A stretch of DNA of 64,000 bases from Pseudorasbora parva. Its lineage: Eukaryota > Chordata > Actinopteri > Cypriniformes > Gobionidae. The notes under the pieces are model-generated. The model was not told where the DNA came from, did no database searches, and saw nothing but the letters and a program-made list of their open reading frames with translations. This document shows, in pieces, positions 46,760 through 63,981 of this stretch; the first letter of the stretch is position 1, and each line of letters opens with the position of its first letter. The stretch is from NCBI RefSeq assembly GCF_024679245.1, contig NC_090176.1, positions 50,420,615-50,484,614 of the forward strand, given 5' to 3'. The position numbers were made by a program, and so were the translations under genes.

Positions 46760-47440
46760 AAATTAATTTATATCTTTTTTTTCACGCTACTAGTGCTTAT
46801 TTTTCAGATACTAGTATTTATTCATTAGATCCTAGTTCTTTTTAGATACTAGTACTTATTCATTAGTTCCCTGCTCTTTTTTTTAAATAGTGACTATAGT
46901 AACTATTCTTTTTTTTAAATACATTTTAAATGTTTGCCATTGACATGGGAATGTGTTATTCAGATATCAACTATTCAGTTCTGACTAGTATGTATTCCAA
47001 TTGTGACTATAGTACGTATTTATTAGATACTAAAAGTTATCCATTAGGTACAAGTAGATATTTTTTAGGTTCAAATTCTTATTTTCTCTCTCTTGTCCTT
47101 CCGTTTCATGTGTCATCTATCTTTGATAATGTTGTTCGTTCATTAATATTCAACATATTATTTGCATACTGATTATTTAAATAGTACTAGGATCTTTTAA
47201 AGGCAAGGATATATTTGATCTAAAATGTTACTAGTAACTAAAAAAATAACACTAGTTCTATTTTAACTTAACAAGTGTAATTAGATACTAGACACTATTG
47301 GAATAAATACTATATCTATTTAATAGGTACTAGTATATAATGAATAAGCACTAGTAGCTAATGAATAAGGATAATAGAATAAATACTAGTATCTAAAAAA
47401 TAAGTACTAGTAGTATGAAAGTAGATACTAGTTCGTTTTA
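46760..47440. repeat. ACTAGT-rich foldback repeat between cnot11 and rpl31
   Basis: The motif ATACTAGTA with TTATTCATTAG/CTAATGAATAA flanks recurs many times in both orientations. The left half is dominated by one orientation and the right half by the inverse. Probably a non-autonomous foldback element; noncoding. Confidence 0.6.
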
Positions 47441-47639
47441 AGGATTAAATGTCCATATGGCTTGCCATAAACGTCTAAACTGCGTTCTAAAATAAAAGAA
47501 TTTTTTTATTATTATAACCATGATATTCACTCATATATACGTTATAATAATATAATGTATACATAAAAAAACAATAACGACACAAAACAGTAGAATGCCC
47601 CGGATGTGAATGTGTGTATTCCGCCTTGTATGTGTCCCA

Positions 47640-47679
47640 TAATCCTCCGCTCTTCCTTTCCCACATTCATCCGTACAGA
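47640..47679 (+). promoter_or_regulatory. rpl31: rpl31 start region with TOP-like leader exon
   Basis: The pyrimidine tract CTCTTCCTTTCCC begins at 47650, a typical 5' terminal oligopyrimidine start of ribosomal protein mRNAs, which places translation under mTOR control. The short exon ends CCGTACAGA before donor GTGAGT at 47680. The start site is inferred. Confidence 0.6.
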
Positions 47680-47929
47680 GTGAGTATCTCCCTCTCGTTT
47701 ATCGTTTATAAATCCACAATCATCCGCGTTATTGTTCACTAATGATGAAGTTTAATGTCAAATTTGAGTGTATGGACACCTTATGAATCACTGTGATGCG
47801 TTTTTGGTGTGTTTAAAACGCTGATGTCCGAGATTAAAGACTTAATGCTAACGCGTCTGCGAGAGATGCGACGGAATAATAAAGCAGCAAACCGGCGCAG
47901 TACAGTGATTAAACGGGGTACACGGTGAA

Positions 47930-48320
47930 TAAACATGGCAAACGGTGTTGTAACAGGGTAAATGGTGTTCTAAACGGTGATTTGTAACGGGGTAAACGGT
48001 GTGTCAGGGTAAACTATTGTAAACGGAGTTTTAACAGGGTAAACCGTGATTGTAACGGGGTAAATGGTTATTTTAAAAGTGTTGTAACAGGGTAAATTGT
48101 GTTTTAAACGGGGTTACCAGTGTTGTAACGGGGTAAATGATTATTTTAACAGTGTTGTAACGGGGTAAATGGTTATTTTAATAGTGTTGTAACAGGGTAA
48201 ATGGTGTTTGAAACGGGGTAAACTGTTGTAAGGGTGGTAAATGGTTAATTTAAGTGTTGTAACAGGGTAAATGTTGTTTTAAACGGGGTAAACAGTGTTG
48301 TAACGTGGTAAATTGGGTTT
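47930..48320. repeat. Degenerate minisatellite in rpl31 intron 1
   Basis: Irregular units of about 25-30 bp built from GTTGTAACGGGGTAAATGG and TTTTAAACGGGGTAAAC. At least twelve units are recognisable, with many indels. It begins about 250 bases after the leader exon. Confidence 0.75.
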
Positions 48321-48579
48321 TAATACTGACCTGAATCTCAGTAATGATGCATGAAAGATCAGGATTGGCATAATCAATTCTTTGACAATGTTGTTGATTA
48401 ATTCGTGTTATATATTATCTATAGTTGCATGTATGTTATACAGGGGTGTGTGTGTCTTATTCATTCAGAGTTTAGACTCAGATCTGTATATACACAAGTT
48501 TTATGAGAAATGGCATAAAGTGTTATTAGAGGAGGTCCGCTGTTTGTCATGGTGTTGATGTCAATGTGTTTGTGTGCAG

Positions 48580-53613
<5,034 letters not shown>

Positions 53614-53633
53614 TTTCCTCCATGCCTGTTTGG

Positions 53634-53639
53634 AATAAA
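53634..53639 (+). terminator. rpl31 polyadenylation signal
   Basis: AATAAA 21 bases after the rpl31 stop codon. Short 3' UTRs are usual for ribosomal protein genes. Confidence 0.8.
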
Positions 53640-55254
53640 AACATAAAAGGATTTTCATTGTGAATGATTTATTTCTTGGTGCATGTGCAAATATTGACAG
53701 ACAGTTGAGAATAAAATCAGCAGTACAGCATGCGTATGTAAACTTGAGACGCTGCTGTCACATTGCATCTTCACTTAAAGCTGTGGTGATTAATCAGAAA
53801 GGTGAGTTTCAGGATCTTTAAAATGTGGCGTTTGATCACTGAACTACTTTCAGACAGAAACTAGACGCTTCATTTGGAGTTAAACATGGTCCCTTTGGGT
53901 TTCACAATGCAGGACGGCTTCCTACGGCACAATAAAACTGAGGATCGGTCACATGACATTGTTTTTAAGGCACTTCATACATCTGAGAGCTGTGGATTTA
54001 AGACACCAAACACTAATTTAGTCTCTCTTGTAAGACTGATTGTCGTTGGACGTGATGAAACTGGATCAGTCTGGAAAGATTTACTTCGCAAAATACAAAT
54101 GATAAATATACCAGTGAATGAGCATTCGTGGCATAATGATGATTACCACTAAATGATTTCCAAATGTGCCTAAAAAACGGGAGCAAAAAGCACATTGTGT
54201 GTTAACAAGATTGAAAATAAACTTAATTTTCATCACAAATGCAATGGCATTAACCCTGATTAAAACACTTTTAATGGAAGAATTCATGTAAAATCATAAA
54301 CATTGCATTTTAGCTCTTAATTATACACAATTTCACCATAACCTTTATTTTCATTTTCGCTTTTAAACAAAAATTAAGAGTCAAATTGACTGGCGTGTCG
54401 CCTCAAATGGTGTCGATTGAGCTGAACTAACATCAAATCGGATTTGTAGGCTTCAACATTCGCAATCTTCTCTAAATGCATGCGACTGATTGATCATAAT
54501 TTTTAATCAAAATGACTAAAACGTGCTTTTATCTGTCGTTTCATCGTTCAACTACTCGTTGAAAATGATCTGGATTTCCTTCATGCCAGTCTCCTAACAT
54601 GTAAACCATCCCATCGGACTAAACCGATGCGTTATTAAAAAGTAAATCGTGTTCGGATGTGAGAATCCACAAAAACGTGGCGTCTGAAACGCATCTGCCG
54701 TGTGTGTGTGTGTGTGACGGACAGAAGCAGACGCTTGAATACTGACTCATAAAACACAGGAACAGATTGTCTAAATCAGTAACGCTTTCCAAAAATCCCG
54801 TTTGCATAAACTAACAATGAGCAATATACATCACAGCATTTGTTAATGTTCGTGCATTCACGTAATGTTGAGATTAATAAATGCTTTATTATTGATCGTT
54901 GTTAATGAATGCTGCACTGAGGAGAATGAACTAAACACGATCAGATGAATGTGGCTCAGCTGCAGTGAGGGAGTCCAGCTCACCCCAGCGGCATCATGGG
55001 ATTTTAGAGATGTCACACTGCTAAAAAATCATGCTCTTCCTCAGTGTTTCTTGTTTTCCAGCACAAATATATAAAAGTTCTCAAATCAAGACGCAAAATG
55101 ACTGAAGATATCGTCTTGATTACTGAGAAATAATCCAAATGAAGTGATTTTGTGCTTAAAACTAGAAGAAATATCTGCCAATGTGGTCAGAAAAATCATT
55201 CTCTCATTCTCGTTTTAAGCTCATCTCACTTCATTTTTCATAAAGCAAGACCTT

Positions 55255-55652
55255 CACTGCAAACAATGCTTTTCTTACTTACTATTTTTGTCTTGTTTCT
55301 AGTCAAACGATCTAAACATTCGTACATTAAGAAAAGCTTACTAGACAAGTAAAAAGTTGAATTGTTTTGGGGGGAAAACTCAAAATGAAGAGAGTTTTTG
55401 CTTAAAATAAGATACATAATCTGCCAATGGGGTAAACCAAATAATCTTGTTTTCTGTTTGAATGATGGTTATTTTTCTCACCCCACTGGCAGATTATTTA
55501 TCTTATTTTAAGCAAAAACTCTTGAGTTTTCCCCCCAAAACAAGAAAATTACTTTTGCTTGTCTAGTAAATACTTCTTGATTAAAGAATTTTTAGATGGT
55601 TGGACTAGAAACAAGACAAAAATACTAAGTAAGAAAAGCATTTTTTGCAGTG
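55255..55652. mobile_element. Foldback MITE, CACTGCAAAAAATGC family
   Basis: The left CACTGCAAACAATGCTTTTC and the right inverse of CACTGCAAAAAATGCTTTTC are joined by two inverted arms along nearly the whole 398 bp. It appears inserted in a related, older copy spanning about 55018-55735. Confidence 0.75.
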
Positions 55653-55743
55653 TGATATCTTCAGTCGTTTCTCTTCTTCAATAAATGTGTCCTGATTTGA
55701 GAATGGTGAGATGTTTGTTCTGGAAACCAGGGCAGAAATGATT

Positions 55744-56183
55744 CACACTTCAAAAAATGCTCTTCTTATTTAGTATTTTTGCCTTGTTTTCAGTCCAAAT
55801 ATCTAAATATTCTTGAATCAAGATGCATTTACTAGATAAGTAAAATGACATAAGATACTTTTTCTTGTTTTCTGGGGAAAAATATCAAAATGAAGTGAGT
55901 TTTTGCGTAAAACAGGCAAAATGATCTGCCAATGGGGTGAGAAAAATAATCTTATTTCTGTTTGGGACGGAAACAAGAAACAAGATTTCAGTCAGAAACA
56001 AGATTATTTCTCTCACCCCATTGGCAGATCATTTTGCCTGTTCTATTTTATTTTCAACAAAACAAGAAAGAAATATGTCGTTTTACTTATCTTGTAAATA
56101 CATCTTGATTTAAGAATATTTCGATATTTAGGCTAGAAACAAGACACAATGACTAAGTAAGGAGAGCATGTTTTTGCGGTGTG
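55744..56183. mobile_element. Foldback MITE, diverged copy
   Basis: Same structure as the 55255-55652 element with weaker ends (CACTTCAAAAAATGC and the inverse of CACCGCAAAAACATGC). Arms with CAAAATGATCTGCCAATGGG are inverted. Noncoding. Confidence 0.65.
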
Positions 56184-56271
56184 GTGTCGTTTGGTCCTCC
56201 ATACGCTCGAGGAGATTAAGGCAGGAGTGAATCCTGTATAATGTGAATGGATGTGAATCCGGATCTCATCT

Positions 56272-58608
56272 TCATCTTCCGGCCGCGTGTTGGATCATGA
56301 GCAGGCCGGCGCGCTCCTGATATTGGCGTGACTTTGCAGATGTGATTTTGGTGCTCAGGTCGACGGGCCGCTCCAGGAAGTTGACCAGAACCTGCTCAGT
56401 GAGTAACGACGCCAGAATCTGCTCAAAGCTGACCGACCAATCGGACTCGGTCTCGGTCCGGTCGCGGTGCCGCGCCTCCCCGATCTGCAGGACCAGACTG
56501 GTGACCATCCCGATGGCCTGGAAGAGCTCGGCCTCGCTCGGCTCGCCGTGAAACATGCTGTACAGCGTCTTACAAAACTGGATGAACTCCCGCTGAGGAG
56601 ACAAATCACACCACAGTAAATGCTGCTCTACATGAACTCCATTCGAGTCACTTTAAAGGCGAGGTCTAATCTTACAGCACTCTGCCTTATTTACAAAAAT
56701 TACATGGACAAAAATTATAGGGTTAGTTCACCCAAAAATGAAATGTCTGTCATTAACTCCTCTCCCTAATGTCGTTCCACACCCGTAAGACCTCCGTTCA
56801 TCTTCACACACAGTTTAAGATATTTTATATTTAGTCCGAGAGCGTATGCAAGTGTATGCACACTATACTGTCCATGTCCAGAAAGGGAATAAAAACATCA
56901 TCACAGTAGTCCATATGAGACATCAGTGGGTTAATTAGAGTCTCTTGAAGCATCCAAAATACATTTGGGTCCAAAAATAACAAAAACTACGACTTTACTC
57001 AGCATTGTCTTCTTTGTTTCTCAAAAAATGATATCCGAAACCTGACTCGATTCACTGATTCATAACCGTTTGAATCTTTATTTGAGGATTGAACACAAAC
57101 CCGGAAGAGAAGCCAATGCTGAATAAAGTCGTAGTTTTTGTTATTTTTGGACCCAAATGTATTTTGGATGCTTCAAGAGACTCTAATTAACCCACTGATG
57201 TCTCATATGGACTACTGTGATGATGTTTTTATTCCCTTTCTGGACATGGACAGTATAGTGTGCATACACTCGCATACGCTCTCGGACTAAATATAAAATA
57301 TCTTAAACTGTGTGTGAAGATGAACGGAGGTCTTACGGGTGTGGAGCGACATTAGGGGGAGGAGTTAATGACAGACATTTCATTTTTGGGTGAACTAACC
57401 CTTTAAGATCATGAGTTGGATGTGTGACGGAGTATTTCTGTGTCAAATACACTCCTTCAGGATTCAAACATGTTTTAGAAAGTTTTTTTCGATTTTATTT
57501 TGATCATTTCAATAAGATAAAATATTTGTAGAGCAAAATAAATAAATATTAAAGTAACTACATTTATATTTAGTCACTTTAATCTTTAAATATTTAATAC
57601 AACTAATAATGTTACTTATAATATAAATAGTATTAATATTTTTATATTATGTTATTCATTTTATATATGCATGCTATTTACATTTACATTTAATCATTTA
57701 GCAGACGCTTTTATCCAAAGCGACTTACAAAAAAGGGGAGATTATTAAGATATTAATATTTAGGATTATTTCATACATTTTGAATCAGTGTTATTTAGTC
57801 ATTTTCATATTTTATATCTTACACACACACAAATTGTGTAGTATTTCTTTTTATATATATTATATATATATACACACACACACACACAGATATTTAATCA
57901 TAAACACACACACACACACTGCCTCTACCCCTAAACCTACCTATCACTCACACACACACACACATACACACACACAATGTAAAATTTTTAAACGTGATTA
58001 ATCATGATTAATTGACTAATCGATTAACAACACTAAAATAAAGATATATAATTAATAATAGGCTCAAATCCAATAAAGTTCACAGTATTAATAAAATATT
58101 AAGCAAGAGGTAAATTGATCTAGTATAAGGTATTACACAGGTATTATTTTACACCAATGTGACTTTTCAGAATGGGTTGTCTGATAATAAATGCTGGAAA
58201 TGTAAACCAGAAACGCACATATATTCATGCTCTCTGGCACTTCTCAAAGATTCAACCTTTGTGGGAAATTGTGTTGAAATATCTTAGATGATGTTTGGGT
58301 TTTGACCTCCCACTTTCATCAAGGATTTGTCTTTTAGGAGATAAATCTGAGATTCCCCAGATCACGGTGGGTGTAATCACGGCAGTACGATTGATACTTA
58401 GATTTTGGAAAGATATTCAATGTCCCTCACTTAAAATGTTTATTGAATCTATGATAGAGAATGTATAATATGAAAAAATGTTAGCTAAAGTGAATGGAAA
58501 TCATATGGATGTTGACATGTGGGATCATTTTATTCAGATTATTACTTCAGGCATGGATCCAGGATCAATCATCCTTTGAAGTAACTTGCGTACCCTGTTG
58601 TGCATTTA

Positions 58609-58688
<80 letters not shown>

Positions 58689-61600
58689 CTTTTGTTTGTT
58701 TTGTATACCGTGTATTTATTCATTTAATTTTCTACTTGTATGTTTTATGAATAAAAAACAATTATATTGCATTATAGATTTGACTGCAGTGGATGAAACA
58801 AAAACTTAATCTGAATAATGGCACTATTGTCTTTTTAGAGCTGCTCATATTTGATGAAGTTTGCATCATTGATTCTGGTATTTTTCTGTTTATTGCTGAT
58901 TTGAAACGATCTGTATTGTATAAAGCGCTGTAGAAATAAAGTTTGACTATCACAGTGAGGTATACAAGCGCGTTCTTCTCCTGAGGAGTTAAATATCCTA
59001 AACGCACACATAAAATGAAGATGAACGTTCACCTGGTTCATGTGAGGAAGAGGCTTCTCCTCGTCCTTCTCTTTGCCTTTGCTCAAGTCCTGAAGCATCT
59101 GCCGCAGCTGCTCTTCATAACTCTTACTCTCACCTGAGACACATGATGCAAACATCAGTACAGGTGTGTTGAGCTGAAGACACGACCAGAACACTAAAGC
59201 AAAACCTACCGTTGGGCAGGTTGACATAGAGCGGTCTGCTGCTGGACAGAACTGGACTCTTCAGAGGGGGCGAGTCTTCTGCGTTCTCACTCAAAGCTGA
59301 GGAGAAAACATCACAGACGATCATGAGCGCTTAACGTCCACCACCACTGCTACCACTTCAACATGGGACACTATGGGCTTTAAAAGACAATTAATACTCA
59401 GAAATACAAACCCCATTCCAAAAAAGTTGGGGCACTGTACAAATTTTGAATAAAAAAGGAATGCAATAATTTACAAATAAACTTATATTTTATTCACAAT
59501 AGAATATAGGTAACATATCAAATGTTGAAAGTGAGACATTTTAAAATGTCACGCCAAATATTGGCTCATTTTGGATTTCATGAGAGCTACACATTCCAAA
59601 AAAGTTGGGACAAGAAGCAATAAGAGGCCGGAAAAGTTAAATGTACATATAAGGAACAGCTGGAGGAGCACTTTGCAACGTATGAGGTCAATTGGGAGCA
59701 TGATTGGGTATATAAAGATCCTCTCAGAGAGGCAGTGTCTCTGAGAAGATAAGATGGGCAGAGGATCACCAATTCCCAATGCTGCGGCGAAAAACAGTGG
59801 AGCAATATCAGAAAGGAGTTTCTCAGAGAAAAATTGCAAAGAGTTAGAAGTTATCATCATCTACAGTGCATAATATCATCCAAAGATTCAGAGAATCTGG
59901 AACAATCTCTGTGTGTAAGGGTCAAGGCTGGAAAACCAAACTGGATGGCCGTGATCTTCAGCCCTTAGACGGCACTGCATCACATACAGGAATGATACTG
60001 TAATGGAAATAACAACATGGGCTCAGGAATACTTCCAGAAAACATTGTCAGTGAACACAATCCACCGTGACATTCGCCGTCGCTGGCTAAAACTCTAAAG
60101 GTCAAAAAAGAAGCCATATCTAAACATGATCCAGAAGCGCAGGCGTTTTCTCTGGGCCAAGGCTCATTTAAAATGGGCTGTGGCAAAGTGGAAAACTGTC
60201 AAAATTTAAAGTTCTTTTTGGAAAACTGCGACGCCACGTCATCCGGACTAAAGAGGACAAGGACAACCCACTTTGTTCTCAGCGCTCAGTTCAGAAGCTG
60301 ATCCTCTGATGGTGTGGGGTTCATGAGTGTGTGTGACTTGGACAGCTTACACATCTGGAAAGGCACCATCAATGCTGGAAGGTACAGTCTTGTTCAAAAT
60401 AATAGCAGTACAATGTGACTAACCAGAATAATCAAGGTTTTTCGTATATTTTTTATTGCTATACGTGGCAAACAAGTTACCAGTAGGTTCAGTAGATTCT
60501 CAGAAAACAAATGAGACCCAGCATTCATGATATGCACGCTCTTAAGGCTGTGCAATTGGGCAATTAGTTGAAAGGGGTGTGTTCAAAAAAATAGCAGTGT
60601 GGCATTCAATCACTGAGGTCATCAATTTTGTGAAGAAACAGGTGTGAATCAGGTGGCCCCTATTTAAGGATGAAGCCAACACTTGTTGAACATGCATTTG
60701 AAAGCTGAGGAAAATGGGTCGTTCAAGACATTGTTCAGAAGAACAGCGTACTTTGATTAAAAAGTTGATTAGAGAGGGGAAAACCTATAAAGAGGTGCAA
60801 AAAATGATAGGCTGTTCAGCTAAAATGATCTCCAATGCCTTAAAATGGAGAGCAAAACCAGAGAAACGTGGAAGAAAACGGAAGACAACCATCAAAATGG
60901 ATAGAAGAATAACCAGAATGGCAAAGGCTCAGCCAATGATCACCTCCAGGATGATCAAAGACAGTCTGGAGTTACCTGTAAGTACTGTGACAGTTAGAAG
61001 ACGTCTGTGTGAAGCTAATCTATTTTCAAGAATCCCCCGCAAAGTCCCTCTGTTAAAAAAAAGGCATGTGCAGAAGAGGTTACAATTTGCCAAAGAACAC
61101 ATCAACTGGCCTAAAGAGAAATGGAGGAACATTTTGTGGACTGATGAGAGTAAAATTGTTCTTTTTGGGTCCAAGGGCCACAGGCAGTTTGTGAGACGAC
61201 CCCCAAACTCTGAATTCAAGCCACAGTACACAGTAAAGACAGTGAAGCATGGAGGTGCAAGCATCATGATATGGGCATGTTTCTCCTACTATGGTGTTGG
61301 GCCTATTTATCGCATACCAGGGATCATGGATCAGTTTGCATATGTTAAAATACTTGAAGAGGTCATGTTGCCCTATGCTGAAGAGGACATGCCCTTGAAA
61401 CGGTTGTTTCAACAAGACAATGACCCAAAACACACTAGTAAACGGGCAAAGTCTTGGTTCCAAACCAACAAAATTAATGTTATGGAGTGGCCAGCCCAAT
61501 CTCCAGACCTTAATCCAATTGAGAACTTGTGGGGTGATATCAAAAATGCTGTTTCTGAAGCAAAACCAAGAAATGTGAATGAATTGTGGAATGTTGTTAA

Positions 61601-63981
61601 AGAATCATGGAGTGGAATAACAGCTGAGAGGTGCCACAAGTTGGTTGACTCCATGCCACACAGATGTCAAGCAGTTTTAAAAAACTGTGGTCATACAACT
61701 AAATATTAGTTTAGTGATTCACAGGATTGCTAAATCCCAGAAAAAAAAAATGTTTGTACAAAATAGTTTTGAGTTTGTACAGTCAAAGGTAGACACTGCT
61801 ATTTTTTTGAACACACCCCTTTCAACTAATTGCCCAATTGCACAGCCTTAAGAGCGTGCATATCATGAATGCTGGGTCTTGTTTGTTTTCTGAGAATCTA
61901 CTGAACCTACTGGTAACTTGTTTGCCACGTAGCAATAAAAAATATACTAAAAACCTTGATTATTCTGGTTAGTCACATTGTACTGCTATTATTTTGAACA
62001 AGACTGTATATCTAAGTTCTAGAACAACATATGCTCCATCCAGACATCGTCTCTTTCAGGGAAGACCTTTCATTTTCCAACATGACAATACCAGACCACA
62101 TACTGCATCAATTACAACATCATGGCTGTGTAGAAGAAGGATCCGGGCACTGAAATGGCCAGCCTGCAGTCCAGATCTTTCACCCATAGAAAACATTTGG
62201 CACATCATAAAGAGGAAGATGCGACAAAGAAGACCTAAGACAGTTGAGCAACTAGAAGCCTGTATTAGACAAGAATGAGACAACATTCCTATTCCTAAAC
62301 TTGAGCAACTTGTCTCCTCATTCTCCAGACGTTTGCAGACTGTTGTAAAAAGAAGAGGGGAAGCCACACAGTGGTTAACATGGCCTTGTCACAACTTTTT
62401 TGAGATGTGTTGATGTCATGAAATTTAAAATCAACTTATTTTTTCCCTTACAATTATACATTTTCTCAATTTAAACATTTGATATGTCCTCTATGTAGTA
62501 TTCTAAATAAAATATTGAAATTTGAAACTTCCACATCATTGCATTCTGTTTTTATTCACAATTTGTACAGTCCAAACTTTTTTGGAATGGGGTTTGTATT
62601 CTCGGTTTTCCTGCACTACCACTATCAGATGAGAACTAAACTAAACTTGAATAATGACTCAATAGAGTGTGAGTGACTGCGGTTAGGCCCACTGAGTGGC
62701 AAAAAGACAGAGCGGCAGCATTGGTTTATAGCATGGCATCTAAACCAGGACAGAGCTTCTGTCAGCTTACACATCTGGAATTTCCCAAACACCAATCACA
62801 ACACACTGATCCAGCCAACCAATCAGAGCATAGTGTGCTTTTCAGAAGGAGGGGCTTCACAAAGACCGGAAATAAACTGATGCTGCGTCCCAATTCGCCT
62901 ACTTATACTACGTCCTAAAAGTATGTACTCTTTTTGTGAAGAAAAGGTATATACTTTTAAATGTGTAGCAGAAAAATATGCAAGCTTCGGGACTACTTCG
63001 CCATCTTTAACGGACTCTGTCGCTTAGTTACGTGCGTCCCGTCACCGTTTATCTGCCCTGTCAATCATCGTCAGATTCGTCACAGTTCAAATCCTCCACA
63101 TTCAGTTGAATCTCCTGCCGTATCGGAGAGAAATGTAGCCGCTCGTTGATCTGCCATGTGTGGGTCTTTGTGGGTCAGAGACTCTCCTCCTGTGTTTGCA
63201 GTTTAAATATAATGATGCATTTAAAAGTTAATGGCCAAACGTGTCATTAAAAAAGTTCACAATGCTGCTGCAGGTGAAATATAATGTGGACCACACTGAA
63301 TAAATATATTTTTGATGGGTAAAATATTGATAGTGGGTCACTCAAACCCCTTTATCTAAACTTCTCTACTTAACCGTCGAACCTGCACAGCCGTCATGTT
63401 TGTAGTTTTTTAACGTTTTTTATCCGCGTTTGTAGTTCTAATCGAATCCTCGTCAAACTCGCAATGGGTTGTGGGTAATATCAGCCGTTAGAGTGCCCAT
63501 CGATCCATACTACGAATTCGGACCAGAAATAGTAAACCATCCGGGAATCTTTGGAATATTCTTTTCAACATACTACGATTTGGAACATACTAATTCTATT
63601 TTCGAATACTATTTAGGATGGATAGTGTGCGAATTGAGACGCAGGGTGAGTTACTGACAGGCTGGGAAGAGAGGAGCCGCAACAATGGAGAATATGAGGA
63701 AATAATCAACATTCAAGCAGGAAAACCTATTATAGCAGACACTAAAAAACAAAACCAAGACTTAAAAAAGGGCATAAGAAGTCATTTTGCCCCTCAAGTT
63801 GATTTATTTGTACTGGAAAACAAGGTAAAAAATTATAAAGAAAACTATTCTTTCCAGTGTGCATTAATCCAGTGTCAGACTCAACCGAGATGGAAACAGT
63901 CAGTATTGAATGAACCTGGTGGGATGTGCAGTCGATACAGCAGCCGGATCTTCTCATTCAGCTCCTCACAGTACAGAACAT
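56272..63981 (-). CDS. tbc1d8: TBC1 domain family member 8, C-terminal exons
   Basis: Four exons in transcript order: 63981-63916, 59296-59210, 59133-59033 and 56592-56272, stop at 56272-56274. Phases match at every junction and give 190 complete residues. The sequence [20 protein letters not shown], a Ser/Pro-rich linker, then [20 protein letters not shown] and [20 protein letters not shown] matches the region after the Rab-GAP TBC domain in the TBC1D8/TBC1D9 family. The catalytic TBC and GRAM domains lie to the right of the window. I name it tbc1d8 rather than tbc1d9 because of its position beside rpl31, as I recall for human 2q11. The donor at 63916 (GTTCAT) is weak but phase-compatible. 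The intron holds nested Tc1 elements and a MITE. Confidence 0.82.
56715..57406. mobile_element. TTAA foldback element in tbc1d8 intron
   Basis: The inverted halves match the 31689-32476 element; the right end is TTAA after GGGTGAACTAACCC at 57403-57406. It starts about 120 bases upstream (coding strand) of the last tbc1d8 exon. Confidence 0.8.
57675..57740. repeat. Short dispersed fish repeat
   Basis: Contains CATTTAGCAGACGCTTTTAT followed by CCAAAGCGACTTACA, a phrase I know as widespread in fish genomes. The family is not assigned. Confidence 0.5.
57823..57977. repeat. CA microsatellites with CCTAAACCTACC phrase
   Basis: CA and TA runs around ACCCCTAAACCTACCTATCA, the same association as at 6380-6790 and, inverted, 21700-21870. 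Confidence 0.8.
58110..58600 (+). pseudogene. L1-like LINE ORF2 3' fragment
   Basis: In shifting frames the plus strand gives a CWKCK zinc-knuckle-like motif (58188-58205) and [20 protein letters not shown]. It continues with [20 protein letters not shown] and LILRFWKDI. This order is characteristic of the C-terminal end of L1-type ORF2 proteins. Several stops and frameshifts are present. A TA microsatellite follows. It lies antisense in the tbc1d8 intron. Confidence 0.7.
58614..58684. repeat. TA microsatellite
   Basis: About 35 uninterrupted TA dinucleotides directly after the LINE fragment. Confidence 0.97.
60385..62006 (+). mobile_element. Tc1/mariner transposon, copy 2 (intact ORF)
   Basis: A 1622-bp element with ends CAGTCTTGTTCAAAATAATA and the matching inverse, TA at both sides (60383-60384 and 62007-62008). 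The terminal repeats are about 220 bp with outer and inner TTCAAAA..AATAGCAGT motifs, as in copy 1. It is nested in an older Tc1. Its ends, ORF and target site are all undamaged, which suggests recent insertion. Confidence 0.94.
60714..61709 (+). CDS. Tc1-family transposase, complete
   Basis: An uninterrupted 331-aa transposase. The N-terminus is a bipartite helix-turn-helix DNA-binding region (residues about 8-120) with a GRKRK AT-hook/nuclear-signal-like segment at 53-57. The catalytic triad is visible as Asp144 (LWTDESK), Asp235 (FQQDNDPKH) and Glu270 ([11 protein letters not shown]), with 34 residues between the last two (DD34E). Length and motifs are normal for fish Tc1 transposases, which cut and paste the element at TA sites in the nucleus. 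The start is the first ATG after the terminal repeat. It differs from the broken copy at 3759-4756 by only a few residues. Whether it is expressed or active is unknown. Confidence 0.95.
   Translation: MGRSRHCSEEQRTLIKKLIREGKTYKEVQKMIGCSAKMISNALKWRAKPEKRGRKRKTTIKMDRRITRMAKAQPMITSRMIKDSLELPVSTVTVRRRLCEANLFSRIPRKVPLLKKRHVQKRLQFAKEHINWPKEKWRNILWTDESKIVLFGSKGHRQFVRRPPNSEFKPQYTVKTVKHGGASIMIWACFSYYGVGPIYRIPGIMDQFAYVKILEEVMLPYAEEDMPLKRLFQQDNDPKHTSKRAKSWFQTNKINVMEWPAQSPDLNPIENLWGDIKNAVSEAKPRNVNELWNVVKESWSGITAERCHKLVDSMPHRCQAVLKNCGHTTKY
62882..63645 (-). mobile_element. MITE copy B, uninterrupted
   Basis: Starts GCTGCGTCCCAATTCGCC and ends near GCGAATTGAGACGCAG, inverted termini. It is the reverse-orientation partner of the interrupted copy at 2700-5495 and matches it through most of its length. 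No real ORF. It lies in the tbc1d8 intron about 270 bases from exon 63981-63916. Confidence 0.75.

Larger units (their letters stand above)
53660..56271. other. Intergenic region between rpl31 and tbc1d8 3' ends
   Basis: Nothing recognisable at 53660-55000 apart from a short GT run (54700-54716). 55018-56183 holds members of the CACTGCAAAAAATGC MITE family. The tbc1d8 3' UTR must lie at the right end on the minus strand; an AATAAA on that strand is at 56047-56052, inside a MITE. Confidence 0.55.
59750..62280 (+). pseudogene. Degenerate Tc1-type transposase, split
   Basis: The 5' part (59750-60384) is heavily mutated. The 3' part after the inner insertion still reads [15 protein letters not shown] and [19 protein letters not shown] (about 62055-62210), the second Asp and Glu region of a DDE transposase, then stops at 62276-62278. 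Interrupted and inactive. Confidence 0.8.
59407..62596 (+). mobile_element. Older Tc1/mariner element split by a younger Tc1
   Basis: The ends CAAACCCCATTCCAAAAAAG and its inverse are flanked by TA (59405-59406 and 62597-62598). Without the inner Tc1 (60385-62006 plus one TA) it is about 1.57 kb. The inner element entered at a TA, leaving GGAAGGTA and TATCTAAG flanks. Confidence 0.9.
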
